Below are positions 26,947-34,589 of a stretch of 34,589 nucleotides of DNA, one piece after another. How positions within the stretch are numbered: the first letter of the stretch is position 1; every line of letters starts with the position of its first letter. The translations under genes were made by a program, and so were the position numbers. A model generated the notes under the pieces. The model had not been told where the DNA came from, did not search any database, and saw only the letters and a list, made by a program, of their open reading frames with translations. The stretch is from an uncultured Sphingopyxis sp. (lineage in GTDB: Bacteria > Pseudomonadota > Alphaproteobacteria > Sphingomonadales > Sphingomonadaceae). Where the stretch lies: the NCBI GenBank assembly GCA_936933955.1, contig CAKZIN010000049.1, forward strand, positions 1 to 34,589, in the 5' to 3' direction.

Positions 26947-27767
26947 GCGAAGCTGCATCGCGCCCATATGCCGAGGTCATCGGCGACCCGATCGCGCATT
27001 CGCGTTCGCCGGTGATCCATCGCTTCTGGCTCGACCGGCTGGGGATCGAGGCGGACTATCGCGCGACTCGTGTGCGGGCGGAGGAGCTGGGCGACTGGAT
27101 CGGCGGGCGGCGCGACGACCCGCTGTGGCGCGGGTGCAACGTCACCTTGCCGCACAAGGTCGCGGTGCTCGATCACGTCGCCGACCCCGGCGACCTTAAG
27201 GCGAGCATTGGTGCCGCCAACACGCTCTACCGCGTCGACGACGGCGAGCTCGCCGCCGCCAACACCGACGTCGCCGGGTTTGCGGCACCGCTGGCGGAGA
27301 CCGCGATCGAGGGTGCGCATGCGGCCGTGATCGGCGCCGGCGGCGCGGCGCGTGCGGTGCTCTATGCGCTCGCGCGGCTGGGCGTGGGGGAGGTGACGCT
27401 GTTCGCGCGGCGACCGCTCGCCGCGGCGGGACTGCTGGCGCAATTCGGGCTCAAAGGCCGGGTGCAGCCGATCGGCTCGCGCCTCCCCAAGGCCCAGCTG
27501 CTGGTCAACGCGAGCCCGCTTGGAATGCAGGGACAAGACCCCCTTGAGCTCGACCTCGCGCCGCTGCCCGACGATGCGCTGGTCTACGACCTCGTCTATG
27601 CGCCGCGGGACACCGCGCTGTTGCGTGCGGCGGATGCGCGTGGGCTGGAGACGATCGGCGGGCTCGCCATGCTGATCGGCCAGGCGGCGATCGCGTTCGA
27701 GCTGTTCTTTGGCATCGTCCCGCCGCGTGAGGAGGACGAGGCGCTGTTCGAAAGCCTTTCGACATGA
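26943..27767 (+). CDS. aroE: Shikimate dehydrogenase
   Basis: AroE reduces 3-dehydroshikimate to shikimate with NADPH in aromatic amino-acid synthesis. The product is 274 residues from a GTG that overlaps the aldehyde dehydrogenase stop. The substrate site S-R-S-P is near residue 20, the catalytic Lys is in N-V-T-L-P-H-K, and the Asn/Asp are in N-T-D-V-A-G-F. The nucleotide loop is G-A-G-G-A-A-R-A. The C-terminal G-G-L-A-M-L-I-G-Q-A is typical. The longer frame from 26898 lies inside the upstream gene and is rejected. It overlaps coaE by four bases (ATGA). Confidence 0.95.
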   Translation: MSEAASRPYAEVIGDPIAHSRSPVIHRFWLDRLGIEADYRATRVRAEELGDWIGGRRDDPLWRGCNVTLPHKVAVLDHVADPGDLKASIGAANTLYRVDDGELAAANTDVAGFAAPLAETAIEGAHAAVIGAGGAARAVLYALARLGVGEVTLFARRPLAAAGLLAQFGLKGRVQPIGSRLPKAQLLVNASPLGMQGQDPLELDLAPLPDDALVYDLVYAPRDTALLRAADARGLETIGGLAMLIGQAAIAFELFFGIVPPREEDEALFESLST

Positions 27768-28372
27768 CCACGCGCCGCCCGCTGGTGGTCGGGCTGACCG
27801 GCTCCATCGGCATGGGCAAGACGACCGTCGCGGGGATGCTGCGCGACCTCGGCGTGCCGGTATTCGACGCCGACGCCGAGGTGCATCGGCTGCAGGGCCC
27901 CGGCGGCGCGCTGGTCGAGCAGATCGAGGCCGCCTTTCCCGGCACCACCGGCGCGGCGGGCGTCGATCGCGTCGCGTTGCGCAGCGCGGTGATGGACGAC
28001 GACGCAGCGCTCAAGCGGCTGGAGGGGATCGTCCACCCCGCCGTCGCCCATGCGCAGCGTGCGTTTCTCGACGCCAACGCGCATGCGCATGTGGTCGTGC
28101 TCGACATCCCGCTGCTGTTCGAAAAGGGCGGCTACGCGCTGGTCGATCGCATCGTCACCGTGTCGGCCCCGGCCGACGTCCAGCGCACGCGCGTGCTCGC
28201 CCGGCCGGGCATGACCGAGGCCGCGTTCGAGGCGATTCTCGCGCGGCAGACACCGGACGCGGACAAGCGCGCGCGCAGCCATCATGTCATCGACACCGGG
28301 CGCCCGCTCGCCGAAACGCGTGCCGCGGTCGCCACCCTCGTCGCTTGCCTGTCCGCAGAGGCGAGCGCATAG
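27764..28372 (+). CDS. coaE: Dephospho-CoA kinase
   Basis: CoaE catalyses the last step of coenzyme A synthesis. The product is 202 residues with a P-loop G-S-I-G-M-G-K-T at 13-20, the substrate segment V-F-D-A-D-A-E-V-H near 35, the V-L-D-I-P-L-L-F-E strand near 110, and the lid Q-x-R-x-L-A-R. The start overlaps the aroE stop as ATGA. The aroE-coaE-dnaQ order is common in alphaproteobacteria, which supports all three calls. Confidence 0.95.
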   Translation: MTTRRPLVVGLTGSIGMGKTTVAGMLRDLGVPVFDADAEVHRLQGPGGALVEQIEAAFPGTTGAAGVDRVALRSAVMDDDAALKRLEGIVHPAVAHAQRAFLDANAHAHVVVLDIPLLFEKGGYALVDRIVTVSAPADVQRTRVLARPGMTEAAFEAILARQTPDADKRARSHHVIDTGRPLAETRAAVATLVACLSAEASA

Positions 28373-28383
28373 TCGCCGCGACC

Positions 28384-29073
28384 ATGCGAGAGATTGTCTT
28401 TGATACCGAAACTACTGGAATCGACCCGCTTTCGGGCGACCGCGTGGTGGAGATCGGCTGTATCGAGCTGATCGACGGGGTTGAGACGGGTGTCAGCTGG
28501 CACCGCTACATCAATCCCGAACGGTCGATGCCGGCGGAGGCGTTCGCGGTCCACGGCCTTTCCGACAGCTTCCTCGCCGACAAGCCCAAATTCGCCGAGC
28601 TGGTGGATGAATTCCTCGAGTTCGTCGGTTCCGACACGCGGCTGATAGCGCACAATGCCGCGTTCGATTTCGGCTTCATCGACGCCGAGCTTACCCGCTG
28701 CCGCCGCGATCCGCTGTGCCGCACGCGCATGGTCGACACGATGGCGATCGCGCGCGCACGGCATCCCGGCGCGAAGCACAGCCTCGACGCGCTGTGCGTG
28801 CGCTATGGCATCGATCGTTCGCACCGGCTGAAGCACGGCGCGCTGCTCGACGCGGAGCTGCTGGCGCAGGTCTACATCGAGCTCAACGGCGGGCGGCAGA
28901 TCGGGCTGGCGCTGGGTGCGCTCGATGCGCTGGCGGGGGAGCGGGAGATCCGCATCACCCCGCGCGAGCGGCCCTTTCGCACTCCGCGCGTTCATACCGC
29001 GAGCGAGGCGGAACTCGCCGCGCACGCCGCGTTCATCGCGCGCATCGCGCAACCCATCTGGCTCGCCGCATGA
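28384..29073 (+). CDS. dnaQ: DNA polymerase III epsilon subunit (3'-5' proofreading exonuclease)
   Basis: DnaQ proofreads for the replicative polymerase. The product is 229 residues with Exo I F-D-T-E-T-T-G (Asp7 and Glu9), Exo II A-H-N-A-A-F-D near residue 80, and Exo III with the catalytic His and Asp in R-L-K-H-G-A-L-L-D. The short C-terminal tail after about residue 185 would carry the alpha-subunit contact. The ATG is 12 bases after coaE. A much longer overlapping frame from 27709 reads through coaE in another frame and is not real. Confidence 0.95.
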   Translation: MREIVFDTETTGIDPLSGDRVVEIGCIELIDGVETGVSWHRYINPERSMPAEAFAVHGLSDSFLADKPKFAELVDEFLEFVGSDTRLIAHNAAFDFGFIDAELTRCRRDPLCRTRMVDTMAIARARHPGAKHSLDALCVRYGIDRSHRLKHGALLDAELLAQVYIELNGGRQIGLALGALDALAGEREIRITPRERPFRTPRVHTASEAELAAHAAFIARIAQPIWLAA

Positions 29074-29154
29074 TCGAAAGGAGCGAATTTTCGGCAGCAC
29101 CACACGACAGTTAGGCGCGGGGGCGCACACACATCACATCAAGGAGACGGTGAC

Positions 29155-29730
29155 ATGGATATTCGGATCTCGGGGCATCAGATCGCAACGGGCGAAGCGC
29201 TCCAGGATCACGTCACCGACCGGATGACGGGAATCGCCGACAAATATTTCTCCCGCGCGCTGTCCGCACAGGCGACGTTCGGCCGCGGGCCGCATGATTC
29301 GATCACCTGTGACATCGTCAGCCACGTCATGCAGGGCGTGGTGTTGAAGGCCCAGCATCAGGCGCAGGACGCCCACGTCGCCTTCGAGGGTGCGGCGGAA
29401 AAGATCGAAAAGCAGCTGCGCCGCTATATGCGCCGGCTCAAGGATCATACCGCCGGCGCGTCCAACGGCGCGGCCGAACCCAGCCTCGATGCGGGCTACA
29501 CCGTGTTCGACGGCGCCGGGCGCGATGATGAGGAGGTGGGCGATGCGCCCGCGATCATCGCCGAAACGCGAGTCGACGTGCCGACCGCTTCGGTCAGCGA
29601 CGCGGTGATGATGATGGACCTCCGGAACACCACCGCGCTCCTGTTCGTGAACGCCAAGACCGAGCGGCACAACATGGTCTACCGCCGCCCCGACGGAGCG
29701 ATCGGCTGGGTCGAACCGCAGCGGGGCTGA
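29155..29730 (+). CDS. hpf: Long-form ribosome hibernation promoting factor
   Basis: This 191-residue protein joins an N-terminal S30AE domain (M-D-I-R-I-S-G-H, Y-F-S-R-A, then K-I-E-K-Q-L-R-R-Y) to a C-terminal S30AE-C domain (about 135-190, with L-F-V-N-A-K-T and Y-R-R-P-D-G-A-I-G-W-V-E). The long form alone drives 100S ribosome dimer formation in stationary phase. The start has a strong AAGGAG eight bases ahead. Its position two genes before an EIIA-Ntr-like gene fits the classical hpf-ptsN neighbourhood. Confidence 0.93.
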   Translation: MDIRISGHQIATGEALQDHVTDRMTGIADKYFSRALSAQATFGRGPHDSITCDIVSHVMQGVVLKAQHQAQDAHVAFEGAAEKIEKQLRRYMRRLKDHTAGASNGAAEPSLDAGYTVFDGAGRDDEEVGDAPAIIAETRVDVPTASVSDAVMMMDLRNTTALLFVNAKTERHNMVYRRPDGAIGWVEPQRG

Positions 29731-29763
29731 GCGGCCTGACCCCCGGCACTGGATTATGGTGAA

Positions 29764-29795
29764 GCGCGGCGCTATGGGGCGGCGCCGCGCTCTTG
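29764..29795 (+). terminator. Possible weak terminator after hpf
   Basis: A nine-base-pair GC stem (GCGCGGCGC with GCGCCGCGC) closes a nine-base loop and is followed by TCTTGC rather than a run of T. It lies 33 bases after the hpf stop. It may end or attenuate transcription into ptsN. Confidence 0.35.
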
Positions 29796-29876
29796 CCGCG
29801 GCTGTCCTGCGGACAAGCGCGATAGACGCCAGCCGCCGGGACATGCGCAAGAAGGCGACACGTTCGAAACTCCCCC

Positions 29877-30344
29877 ATGACCCAGCTTTCCGACCTGTTT
29901 TACCCCGCCACCGTGCGTGCGGGAGTGGCGATCGATTCGAAGCGCCAGTTCTTCGACGTCGCGGGCCAGCTCGCCGCGAGTGCGCTCGGCCTCGATGCGA
30001 GCGAAGTGGCGGAGGCGCTCCTCGAACGGGAGCGGCTGGGCTCCACCGCCTTCGGTCGCGGGCTCGCGCTGCCGCATGCGCGGATCGGCGGCATTTCGGG
30101 CGTGCGTGCGCTGCTGATGCAGTTCGCGCGGCCGATCGACTTTGACGCGATCGACGCGCTGCCGGTCGACCTTGCCGTGGTGCTGATCTCCCCCATCGAC
30201 GCGGGCGCCGATCATCTAAAGGCGCTGGCGCAGGTGTCGCGGTTCCTGCGTGACGAAAATGCGGTCGCGCGCTTGCGCGGGGCGAGCAGCAACGAAGCGC
30301 TCTACGCCGTGCTCGACCGCGAACCGACGCGCGACGCGGCCTGA
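29877..30344 (+). CDS. ptsN: PTS EIIA-Ntr-type regulatory protein
   Basis: This 155-residue protein has a PTS EIIA type-2 domain. The phospho-acceptor His lies in A-L-P-H-A-R-I near residue 65, preceded by L-G-S-T-A-F-G-R-G. No transporter domains are attached, as expected for the nitrogen-PTS regulator PtsN. In other bacteria unphosphorylated PtsN affects potassium uptake and KdpD, a suggestive link to the distant kdp block here, but only by analogy. The start is 146 bases after hpf. Confidence 0.9.
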   Translation: MTQLSDLFYPATVRAGVAIDSKRQFFDVAGQLAASALGLDASEVAEALLERERLGSTAFGRGLALPHARIGGISGVRALLMQFARPIDFDAIDALPVDLAVVLISPIDAGADHLKALAQVSRFLRDENAVARLRGASSNEALYAVLDREPTRDAA

Positions 30345-30357
30345 TGGTGCCGCGCCG

Positions 30358-30822
30358 ATGAACGCGGGCGATGGCGCCAGCGCGGTCGGCGCCGAACATT
30401 TCCGCGGGCTCGAACGGCTCTACGCGGCCGCGCCGATCAATAGCGCCTTTCCGTCGACGCTGCGCATTGTCGAGGCGGGCCACGCCGAAATCCGCTTCGA
30501 TGTGAGCGAAGAGCATTTCCACGCCGCCGGGGCCAGCCACGGCACGCTTTATTTCAAAATGCTCGACGACGCCGCCTTTTACGCGGCGAACAGCCTGGTC
30601 AGCGACCGTTTCCTGCTGACGACCGCGTTCAACCTTCTCTTCACCAAACCGCTGAAGCCCGGCCCGGTGGTCGCGCGCGGCCGCTGGGTGAGCGGGCGGC
30701 GACGCGTGTTCATCGCCGAAGCGACGCTGATCGACGCCGACGGCGACGAGGCGGGCCGCGGCACCGGCACCTTCATGCGCTCGGGCTTCGCGCTCTCCTC
30801 GCTGCCTGGATACGCGAGTTGA
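30358..30822 (+). CDS. PaaI-type hotdog thioesterase
   Basis: This 154-residue protein has a single hotdog fold. The family motif is visible as G-A-S-H-G-T-L-Y-F-K-M-L-D-D-A-A-F-Y-A, containing the HG-x-x-x-x-x-x-D-x-A pattern, followed by strands with A-F-N-L-L-F and K-P-L-K-P-G. It probably hydrolyses an acyl-CoA of unknown chain. The ATG at 30358 is chosen over the longer frame from 30250, which lies in ptsN. There is no clear ribosome binding site; coupling to ptsN 14 bases upstream is likely. The stop overlaps the next start (TTGA). Confidence 0.82.
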   Translation: MNAGDGASAVGAEHFRGLERLYAAAPINSAFPSTLRIVEAGHAEIRFDVSEEHFHAAGASHGTLYFKMLDDAAFYAANSLVSDRFLLTTAFNLLFTKPLKPGPVVARGRWVSGRRRVFIAEATLIDADGDEAGRGTGTFMRSGFALSSLPGYAS

Positions 30823-31166
30823 GCGACGGTCCGGCCCCGCGCCTTGCCGCCGGGGTGCTGGTCTCCGCGCTTATTCGTAGGGTGCAGGCTGCGGGCGGCT
30901 TTGCAGCGGTGCTCCACCGCGGGGACGAACACGCCGGCGGCATCCTCGTCGAATGCGCCGAGCGTGGTGCGGGCGGCCTGATCCTCGAGCGGGGCAGCGA
31001 CCTCCACGGGCGCGAAAGCTGGCGAATCGTCGGCGATGGCGTGGACGCGGAAGCGGCAAATATCGCGCGCGCCAAACGACTTCGCGCCGATCCGGATGCC
31101 TGGGTGATCGAACTCGACATCGCAGATGCAGAACGGTTCGCCGCAGAAATACTGTCGGCGAATTGA
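30819..31166 (+). CDS. DUF1491 family protein
   Basis: This 115-residue cytoplasmic protein starts at a TTG that overlaps the thioesterase stop by three bases. It contains the DUF1491 pattern R-L-A-A-G-V-L-V-S-A-L-I-R-R, then G-G-F-A-A-V-L-H-R-G-D, and ends D-P-D-A-W-V-I-E-L-D-I. This family is common in sphingomonads and other alphaproteobacteria and has no known function. No signal peptide or membrane helix is seen. Confidence 0.8.
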   Translation: MSDGPAPRLAAGVLVSALIRRVQAAGGFAAVLHRGDEHAGGILVECAERGAGGLILERGSDLHGRESWRIVGDGVDAEAANIARAKRLRADPDAWVIELDIADAERFAAEILSAN

Positions 31167-31409
31167 CCGCGTCATCGCACTGCAACAATCGCGCCGCCAG
31201 CAACCCCGCGAAGGTTGCCGCCCGCGCCGAACGCCAGGCCCGCTTCACTCTCCCAGCGGAACCTAGTCCGGCCTGCCGCCCCGCCGTCATCGGTGGAGCG
31301 GGGGCGGTGAACACGCAGTCGGGGCCGCTGCCGACGGAGCGACGACCAGCCTGGCTGGGACGGACAGGCCTCCGGGACGAGCGACGGTCCTGCACATGAA
31401 AATGGCCAG

Positions 31410-32099
31410 ATGCCTCGTCTTTTTTCGATCGCCTCCACGGCGGCGATCATGCTTTCGGTTACCACTGCGGTCGCAATGACCGCGCCCGGCGTCGCTCAAG
31501 AAGCGGCTCCGGCGGTTCAGACTCCCGCCCCGGTCGTGCTGACGACCCCCGCGCCGGTTGAGCCTGTTCCCACCATAGCCCCGAACATGCGCTCGGAGCC
31601 GGTCGTTCAGCCGCTCCCCGCCCCCGCCACCGAAGAGACGCGCAGCACCGAGCGCGCGGACCGTGCCGCTGATCGCGCCCGCGCCCGCCGCGCCGAGTCG
31701 CTCAACGCAACGCTCGCGTCGGCTGGCGACGACGTAACCGACGCCGAACATCGCTGTCTGGCGCAGGGCGTCTATTTCGAATCCAAGGGTGAGCCGCTCG
31801 AAGGGCAGCTCGCGGTCGCGGAAGTCATCATCAACCGCGCGCGCAGCGGCCGTTTCGCGAGCAGCGTGTGCGGCGTGCTGACCCAGCGCGGCCAGTTCAG
31901 CTTCGTTCGCGGCGGGCGCATTCCGCAGCCGTCGAACAGCCAGCAGTGGCGCACCGCGGTCGCGATCGCGCGCGTGGCGCTCGACGATGCGTGGGACAGC
32001 CGCGCGTCGAACGCGCTCTTCTTCCACGCCACCCGCGTCAGCCCCGGCTGGAACCGCGCGCGCGTGGCGAGCATCGGCAATCACGTCTTCTATCGCTGA
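31410..32099 (+). CDS. SleB-like cell wall hydrolase, secreted
   Basis: This 229-residue protein has a signal peptide (A-T-A-type core, cleavage near A-Q-E at about 30), a Pro/Ala/Val-rich linker to about 75, and a Hydrolase_2 (SleB) domain at about 105-229. The domain begins C-L-A-Q-G-V-Y-F-E-S-K-G-E, with the catalytic Glu in E-S-K-G-E, and continues V-I-I-N-R. It ends R-V-A-S-I-G-N-H-V-F-Y. Such enzymes cut peptidoglycan glycan strands. In alphaproteobacteria they are not spore proteins but wall-remodelling enzymes. A clear terminator follows. Confidence 0.87.
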   Translation: MPRLFSIASTAAIMLSVTTAVAMTAPGVAQEAAPAVQTPAPVVLTTPAPVEPVPTIAPNMRSEPVVQPLPAPATEETRSTERADRAADRARARRAESLNATLASAGDDVTDAEHRCLAQGVYFESKGEPLEGQLAVAEVIINRARSGRFASSVCGVLTQRGQFSFVRGGRIPQPSNSQQWRTAVAIARVALDDAWDSRASNALFFHATRVSPGWNRARVASIGNHVFYR

Positions 32100-32118
32100 T
32101 CGCCGATAAGCGAGTTGC

Positions 32119-32157
32119 GACCCCCGCGTCGGCTTCGGTCGACGCGGGGGTCTTGCT
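32119..32157 (+). terminator. Intrinsic terminator after the cell wall hydrolase gene
   Basis: A 13-base-pair perfect stem (GACCCCCGCGTCG with CGACGCGGGGGTC) is extended by a wobble and a C-G pair and closed by a TTCG tetraloop. It is followed by TTGCTTT. It lies 20 bases after the hydrolase stop. Confidence 0.85.
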
Positions 32158-32189
32158 TTGTTCGCCACGTGCGCGATAGCGCGAAGGTG

Positions 32190-32702
32190 ATGGCGACTCT
32201 GTTCAAGCCCCTTCCCGGCGAGGCCGGTTTCTGCGCGTCCGACGTGGCGCGCGGGCTCGCCCGGCTGTTCCATCGTCGCGGATCGATGACCTTGTGCGAA
32301 GTGCCGCTGCCCAACGGCCGCCGCGCCGACATCGTCGCGCTCGACACGAAAGGGCGCGTGACCATCGTCGAGATCAAGGTCGCGCGAGCGGACCTGCTGG
32401 GTGATGCCAAATGGCCCGACTACCTCGACTATTGCGACCACTTCTTCTGGGCGTTGCCGCCGGGGCTCGATGCGGCGCCCTGCCATGAAGAGGCGCGGCT
32501 GCCCGATCGCTGCGGGCTGATCATCGCCGATCGCTACGATGCAGAGGTGGTGCGGGAGGCAGCGGAGCACCCGCTCGCCCCCGCGCGGCGCAAGGCCGAG
32601 CATCTGCGCCTTGCGCGGCTGGCGATGCGGCGTTCGATGGTCGCGCTCGACCCAGAGCTGATGGTCGGCGACGGCGACCTGCCTGGCTGGCGCGGCGGCT
32701 GA
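32190..32702 (+). CDS. mmcB: MmcB family DNA repair protein
   Basis: This 170-residue protein is of the MmcB type, known in Caulobacter as part of the response to mitomycin C. It has a PD-(D/E)xK nuclease-like core: R-R-A-D-I-V-A-L-D, then I-V-E-I-K-V-A-R-A-D near residue 75, and W-P-D-Y-L-D-Y-C-D. The ATG at 32190 follows GCGAAGGTG and lies after the terminator. The longer frame from 32115 overlaps the terminator hairpin and is rejected. It ends eight bases from the convergent ankyrin gene. Confidence 0.88.
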   Translation: MATLFKPLPGEAGFCASDVARGLARLFHRRGSMTLCEVPLPNGRRADIVALDTKGRVTIVEIKVARADLLGDAKWPDYLDYCDHFFWALPPGLDAAPCHEEARLPDRCGLIIADRYDAEVVREAAEHPLAPARRKAEHLRLARLAMRRSMVALDPELMVGDGDLPGWRGG

Positions 32703-32709
32703 GTCGCCC

Positions 32710-33342
32710 TCAGCGGGGACCCTGCACCGGGCGAGCGGACGGCGCCGCGGCCGCACGCCGTGTTTCCAGCAAGGATGCGATCTGCGCCAGCCGCGCGTCG
32801 CGGCGCGCATAGTCTATCGGGCTCAGCCCGGCGATGCGGTCCTGCAGATTGGGGTCGGCCCGCGCGTCCAGCAGCAGGCGTACCATTGCGACGTCGCCGC
32901 GCTGGACGGCGAGGTGCAGCGCGCTTTCGCCTTGGTTGTTCACCGCATTGACCCGCGCGCCCAGCCGCAGCAGCAGGTCCGCGCCTTCGCTGAACCCGAG
33001 AAAGGCCGCGGTCATGAGCGGCGTCACCCCGGCGCGATTGGCGATGTTGGGATCCGCGCGAAAGCCGAGCATCGCCCGCGTCCAGACGAGGTCGCGCCGG
33101 CCCACGGCGATCGCCAGCGGCGTCTCCCCGGTGTCACCGTCGCGGGTGTTGACCAGCGTGCCGGGCGCTTCGCGCAGCATCGTCACCGCCTTTTGCAGGT
33201 CACGCTGGCGGGTCGCCTGAATAAGTTGATAGCCTTGGCTGGTGGAGCCGCCCTGCGCCGCCACCGGCGAAGGCAGCGTCACCGCGATCGCGCTCGCGCC
33301 GAGCATCGCTGCCGCCCACCAGGTCGCCACGAACCGCCTCAT
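32710..33342 (-). CDS. Secreted ankyrin-repeat protein
   Basis: This 210-residue protein has a signal peptide (M-R-R-F-V-A, cleavage after V-A-A at about 29) and four or so ankyrin repeats from about 60 to 175. These are recognisable by G-E-T-P-L-A-I-A-V, G-V-T-P-L-M-T-A-A, G-E-S-A-L-H-L-A-V and L-S-P-I-D-Y-A. The repeats make a protein-binding surface in the periplasm; the partner is unknown. The C-terminus is Ala/Arg/Pro-rich and disordered. It is divergent from the Sco gene with an 84-base gap. Confidence 0.85.
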   Translation of the reverse strand: MRRFVATWWAAAMLGASAIAVTLPSPVAAQGGSTSQGYQLIQATRQRDLQKAVTMLREAPGTLVNTRDGDTGETPLAIAVGRRDLVWTRAMLGFRADPNIANRAGVTPLMTAAFLGFSEGADLLLRLGARVNAVNNQGESALHLAVQRGDVAMVRLLLDARADPNLQDRIAGLSPIDYARRDARLAQIASLLETRRAAAAPSARPVQGPR

Positions 33343-33426
33343 TCGCTATCTCCCTGCCCCGTCGGAGCCACCAATACCGCGTTCGAGTTGCAATAGCCGC
33401 CGTGGCAAAGCAAGGCTGAGCGCGCC

Positions 33427-34065
33427 ATGAACCTTTCCCCCAGGCTCCTCCCCATCATCGCCGTCGCGCTGGCGCTTGGCGCGTGCAACAGCGGCGAACG
33501 CTCCGCCGCCGGCGGCGCCGCAGAACCCCGCCCGCTCGCCGGAGCGCGCATCGGCGGGCCGTTCGCACTGACCGCCGCGGACGGGCGCACCGTCACCGAC
33601 CGCGACTTCGCGGGCAAATATCGGCTGATGTATTTCGGCTACAGCTTTTGCCCCGACGTGTGCCCGGTCGATCTCAACGGGCTGATGCTGGGACTCAAAG
33701 AATTCGAGCGGCAGGATCCAGCCCGCGCCGCGCGCATCGAGCCGATCTTCGTCACGCTCGATCCCGAGCGCGACACGCGCGAGGTGGTGGGGCGCTTTGC
33801 CGCGCAGTTCCACCCGCGTCTGATCGGGCTCACCGGCACGCCGCAACAGATCGCCGACGTCGCCAAGGCGTTCCTCATCACCTACCGCAAGCAGCCCGGC
33901 AGCGCACCCGACCGCTACCTCGTCGCCCACACGCAGCTCGCTTATCTGATGGGCCCCGACGGCGAGCCGGTGGCGCTGATCCCGATCGACGACGTGTCGA
34001 CGCCCGACGTCAACGAAGGCCGCCCAGAGCTCGTCGCCGCCGACCTTGCGCGCTGGGTGCGCTGA
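33427..34065 (+). CDS. Sco1/SenC family copper-binding lipoprotein
   Basis: This 212-residue thioredoxin-fold protein has a lipobox L-G-A-C near residue 20, so it is probably an inner-membrane-anchored periplasmic lipoprotein. The copper motif C-P-D-V-C-P is near residue 77, and the distal His is in Y-L-V-A-H-T-Q. Sco proteins deliver copper to the Cu-A centre of cytochrome c oxidase. The oxidase genes are not in the window. YcgN follows after 10 bases. Confidence 0.92.
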   Translation: MNLSPRLLPIIAVALALGACNSGERSAAGGAAEPRPLAGARIGGPFALTAADGRTVTDRDFAGKYRLMYFGYSFCPDVCPVDLNGLMLGLKEFERQDPARAARIEPIFVTLDPERDTREVVGRFAAQFHPRLIGLTGTPQQIADVAKAFLITYRKQPGSAPDRYLVAHTQLAYLMGPDGEPVALIPIDDVSTPDVNEGRPELVAADLARWVR

Positions 34066-34075
34066 CGCACGCGGC

Positions 34076-34522
34076 GTGAGCCAGGACCGCTTCTGGGAGC
34101 GCCCGCTCGACACGCTCGACCGCGCGGAGTGGGAGGCCTTGTGCGACGGCTGCGGCAAATGCTGCCTGCACAAGGTCGAGGAGGAGACCGACGACGGATC
34201 GCCCGGCACGGTATGGCCGACCAACGTCGCCTGCCGCCTGCTCGATTGCGACGCCGCACGCTGCACCGCCTACCCCCAGCGCAAGCGGTTCGTGCCCGAC
34301 TGCCTGACGCTGACCAAGGAGAATGTGCGGCAGATTTCGTGGCTGCCGCGCACCTGCGCCTACCGCCTGCGCGCGGCGGGGCGGCCGCTGCCGCGCTGGC
34401 ACTACCTCGTCTGCGGCGACCGGGAGGCGGTGCATCGCGTCGGCGAATCGGTGCGTGGTTGGGTGATCAGCGAGACGCTCGCGGGGCCGATCGAGCACCA
34501 CATCGTCGAACGCGACCTGTGA
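34076..34522 (+). CDS. YcgN family cysteine-cluster protein
   Basis: From a GTG at 34076 the product is 148 residues, near the size of E. coli YcgN. It has the cysteine pattern C-D-G-C-G-K-C-C near 26-33, then C-R-L-L-D-C and C-T-A-Y, P-D-C and R-T-C-A-Y. This is the UPF0260/YkgJ-type zinc or iron-sulfur cluster fold, of unknown function. A longer frame from 34046 overlaps the Sco gene. The stop overlaps the next start as GTGA. Confidence 0.87.
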   Translation: MSQDRFWERPLDTLDRAEWEALCDGCGKCCLHKVEEETDDGSPGTVWPTNVACRLLDCDAARCTAYPQRKRFVPDCLTLTKENVRQISWLPRTCAYRLRAAGRPLPRWHYLVCGDREAVHRVGESVRGWVISETLAGPIEHHIVERDL

Positions 34523-34589
34523 GCGCTCGGGAGGAGTTCGCGGTCGAAGCGGGCGGGGCGCTGCTGCCCGTGCGCGTGCGGCGGCACCC
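34519..34589 (+). CDS. Start of a probable YgjP/DUF45-type metallopeptidase, cut by the window edge
   Basis: A GTG overlapping the YcgN stop opens a frame that runs to the edge, beginning V-S-A-R-E-E-F-A-V and reaching L-L-P-V-R-V-R-R-H-P. The V-R-R-H-P segment near the N-terminus recalls YgjP-like (DUF45) zinc peptidases, which continue with R-A-R-R-hydrophobic. The catalytic H-E-L-x-x-H motif would lie beyond the window, so the call rests on 23 residues and position. Confidence 0.45.
   Translation, partial: MSAREEFAVEAGGALLPVRVRRH

Noticed and set aside
25504..26967. A 487-codon minus-strand open frame inside the aldehyde dehydrogenase gene
   Set aside because: Antisense shadow. The plus strand has catalytic motifs and a ribosome binding site; this strand has neither.
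27709..28383. N-terminal extension of dnaQ through coaE
   Set aside because: It reads coaE in a wrong frame and gives a Arg/Ala-rich sequence. DnaQ proteins begin at the Exo I strand, which fits the ATG at 28384.

Overview
This is a GC-rich stretch of an alphaproteobacterial chromosome, most likely a sphingomonad (Sphingomonas or a close relative). The main clues are the aroE-coaE-dnaQ order, an MmcB-type repair protein, a DUF1491 protein, a GTG-started glnB followed by glnA, and many tightly overlapping, high-GC genes. The genus is inferred from gene content and was not tested.

Layout. (1) Positions 1-547: the tail of a phospholipase-D-like (HKD) protein, apparently decayed, then about 400 bases without a convincing gene. 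(2) Positions 548-11435, minus strand: a potassium-uptake block. Read in the direction of transcription it is ktrB-type channel, ktrA-type RCK subunit, a 27-residue membrane peptide, kdpF (29 residues), kdpA, kdpB, an outer-membrane beta-barrel gene, kdpC, kdpD, kdpE. A sequence resembling the E. coli KdpE operator lies just ahead of the small-peptide/kdpF start. (3) Positions 11531-17111: a solo type IIG restriction-modification enzyme, a gene-poor patch with one or two small unknown ORFs, a truncated tyrosine integrase, and tRNA-Gly(CCC). The integrase lies beside the 3' end of the tRNA, which looks like the scar of an integrated element. (4) Positions 17251-25452: a Tet-like MFS exporter, a CinA-type protein, methionine aminopeptidase, glnB-glnA, a formaldehyde-dehydrogenase-like zinc enzyme coupled to an SRPBCC membrane protein, and a secreted M20 peptidase. 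(5) Positions 25525-31166: aldehyde dehydrogenase-aroE-coaE-dnaQ overlapping or closely spaced, then long HPF, ptsN-like EIIA, a PaaI-like thioesterase and DUF1491. (6) Positions 31410-34589: SleB-like cell wall hydrolase, MmcB, a secreted ankyrin-repeat protein, a Sco lipoprotein, a YcgN-type cysteine-cluster protein, and the first codons of a probable YgjP/DUF45 metallopeptidase cut by the window edge.

How the genes work together. The potassium block joins a high-affinity ATP-driven pump (Kdp), its own two-component regulator, and a lower-affinity Ktr/Trk channel with its gating subunit. GlnB and GlnA form the nitrogen-assimilation core; the EIIA and HPF genes nearby echo the rpoN-hpf-ptsN neighbourhood of other proteobacteria. 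I see no clearly unprecedented system. The most interesting points are the extra 27-residue peptide upstream of kdpF, the outer-membrane barrel inserted between kdpB and kdpC, and the defence/island remnant between the potassium genes and the tRNA.
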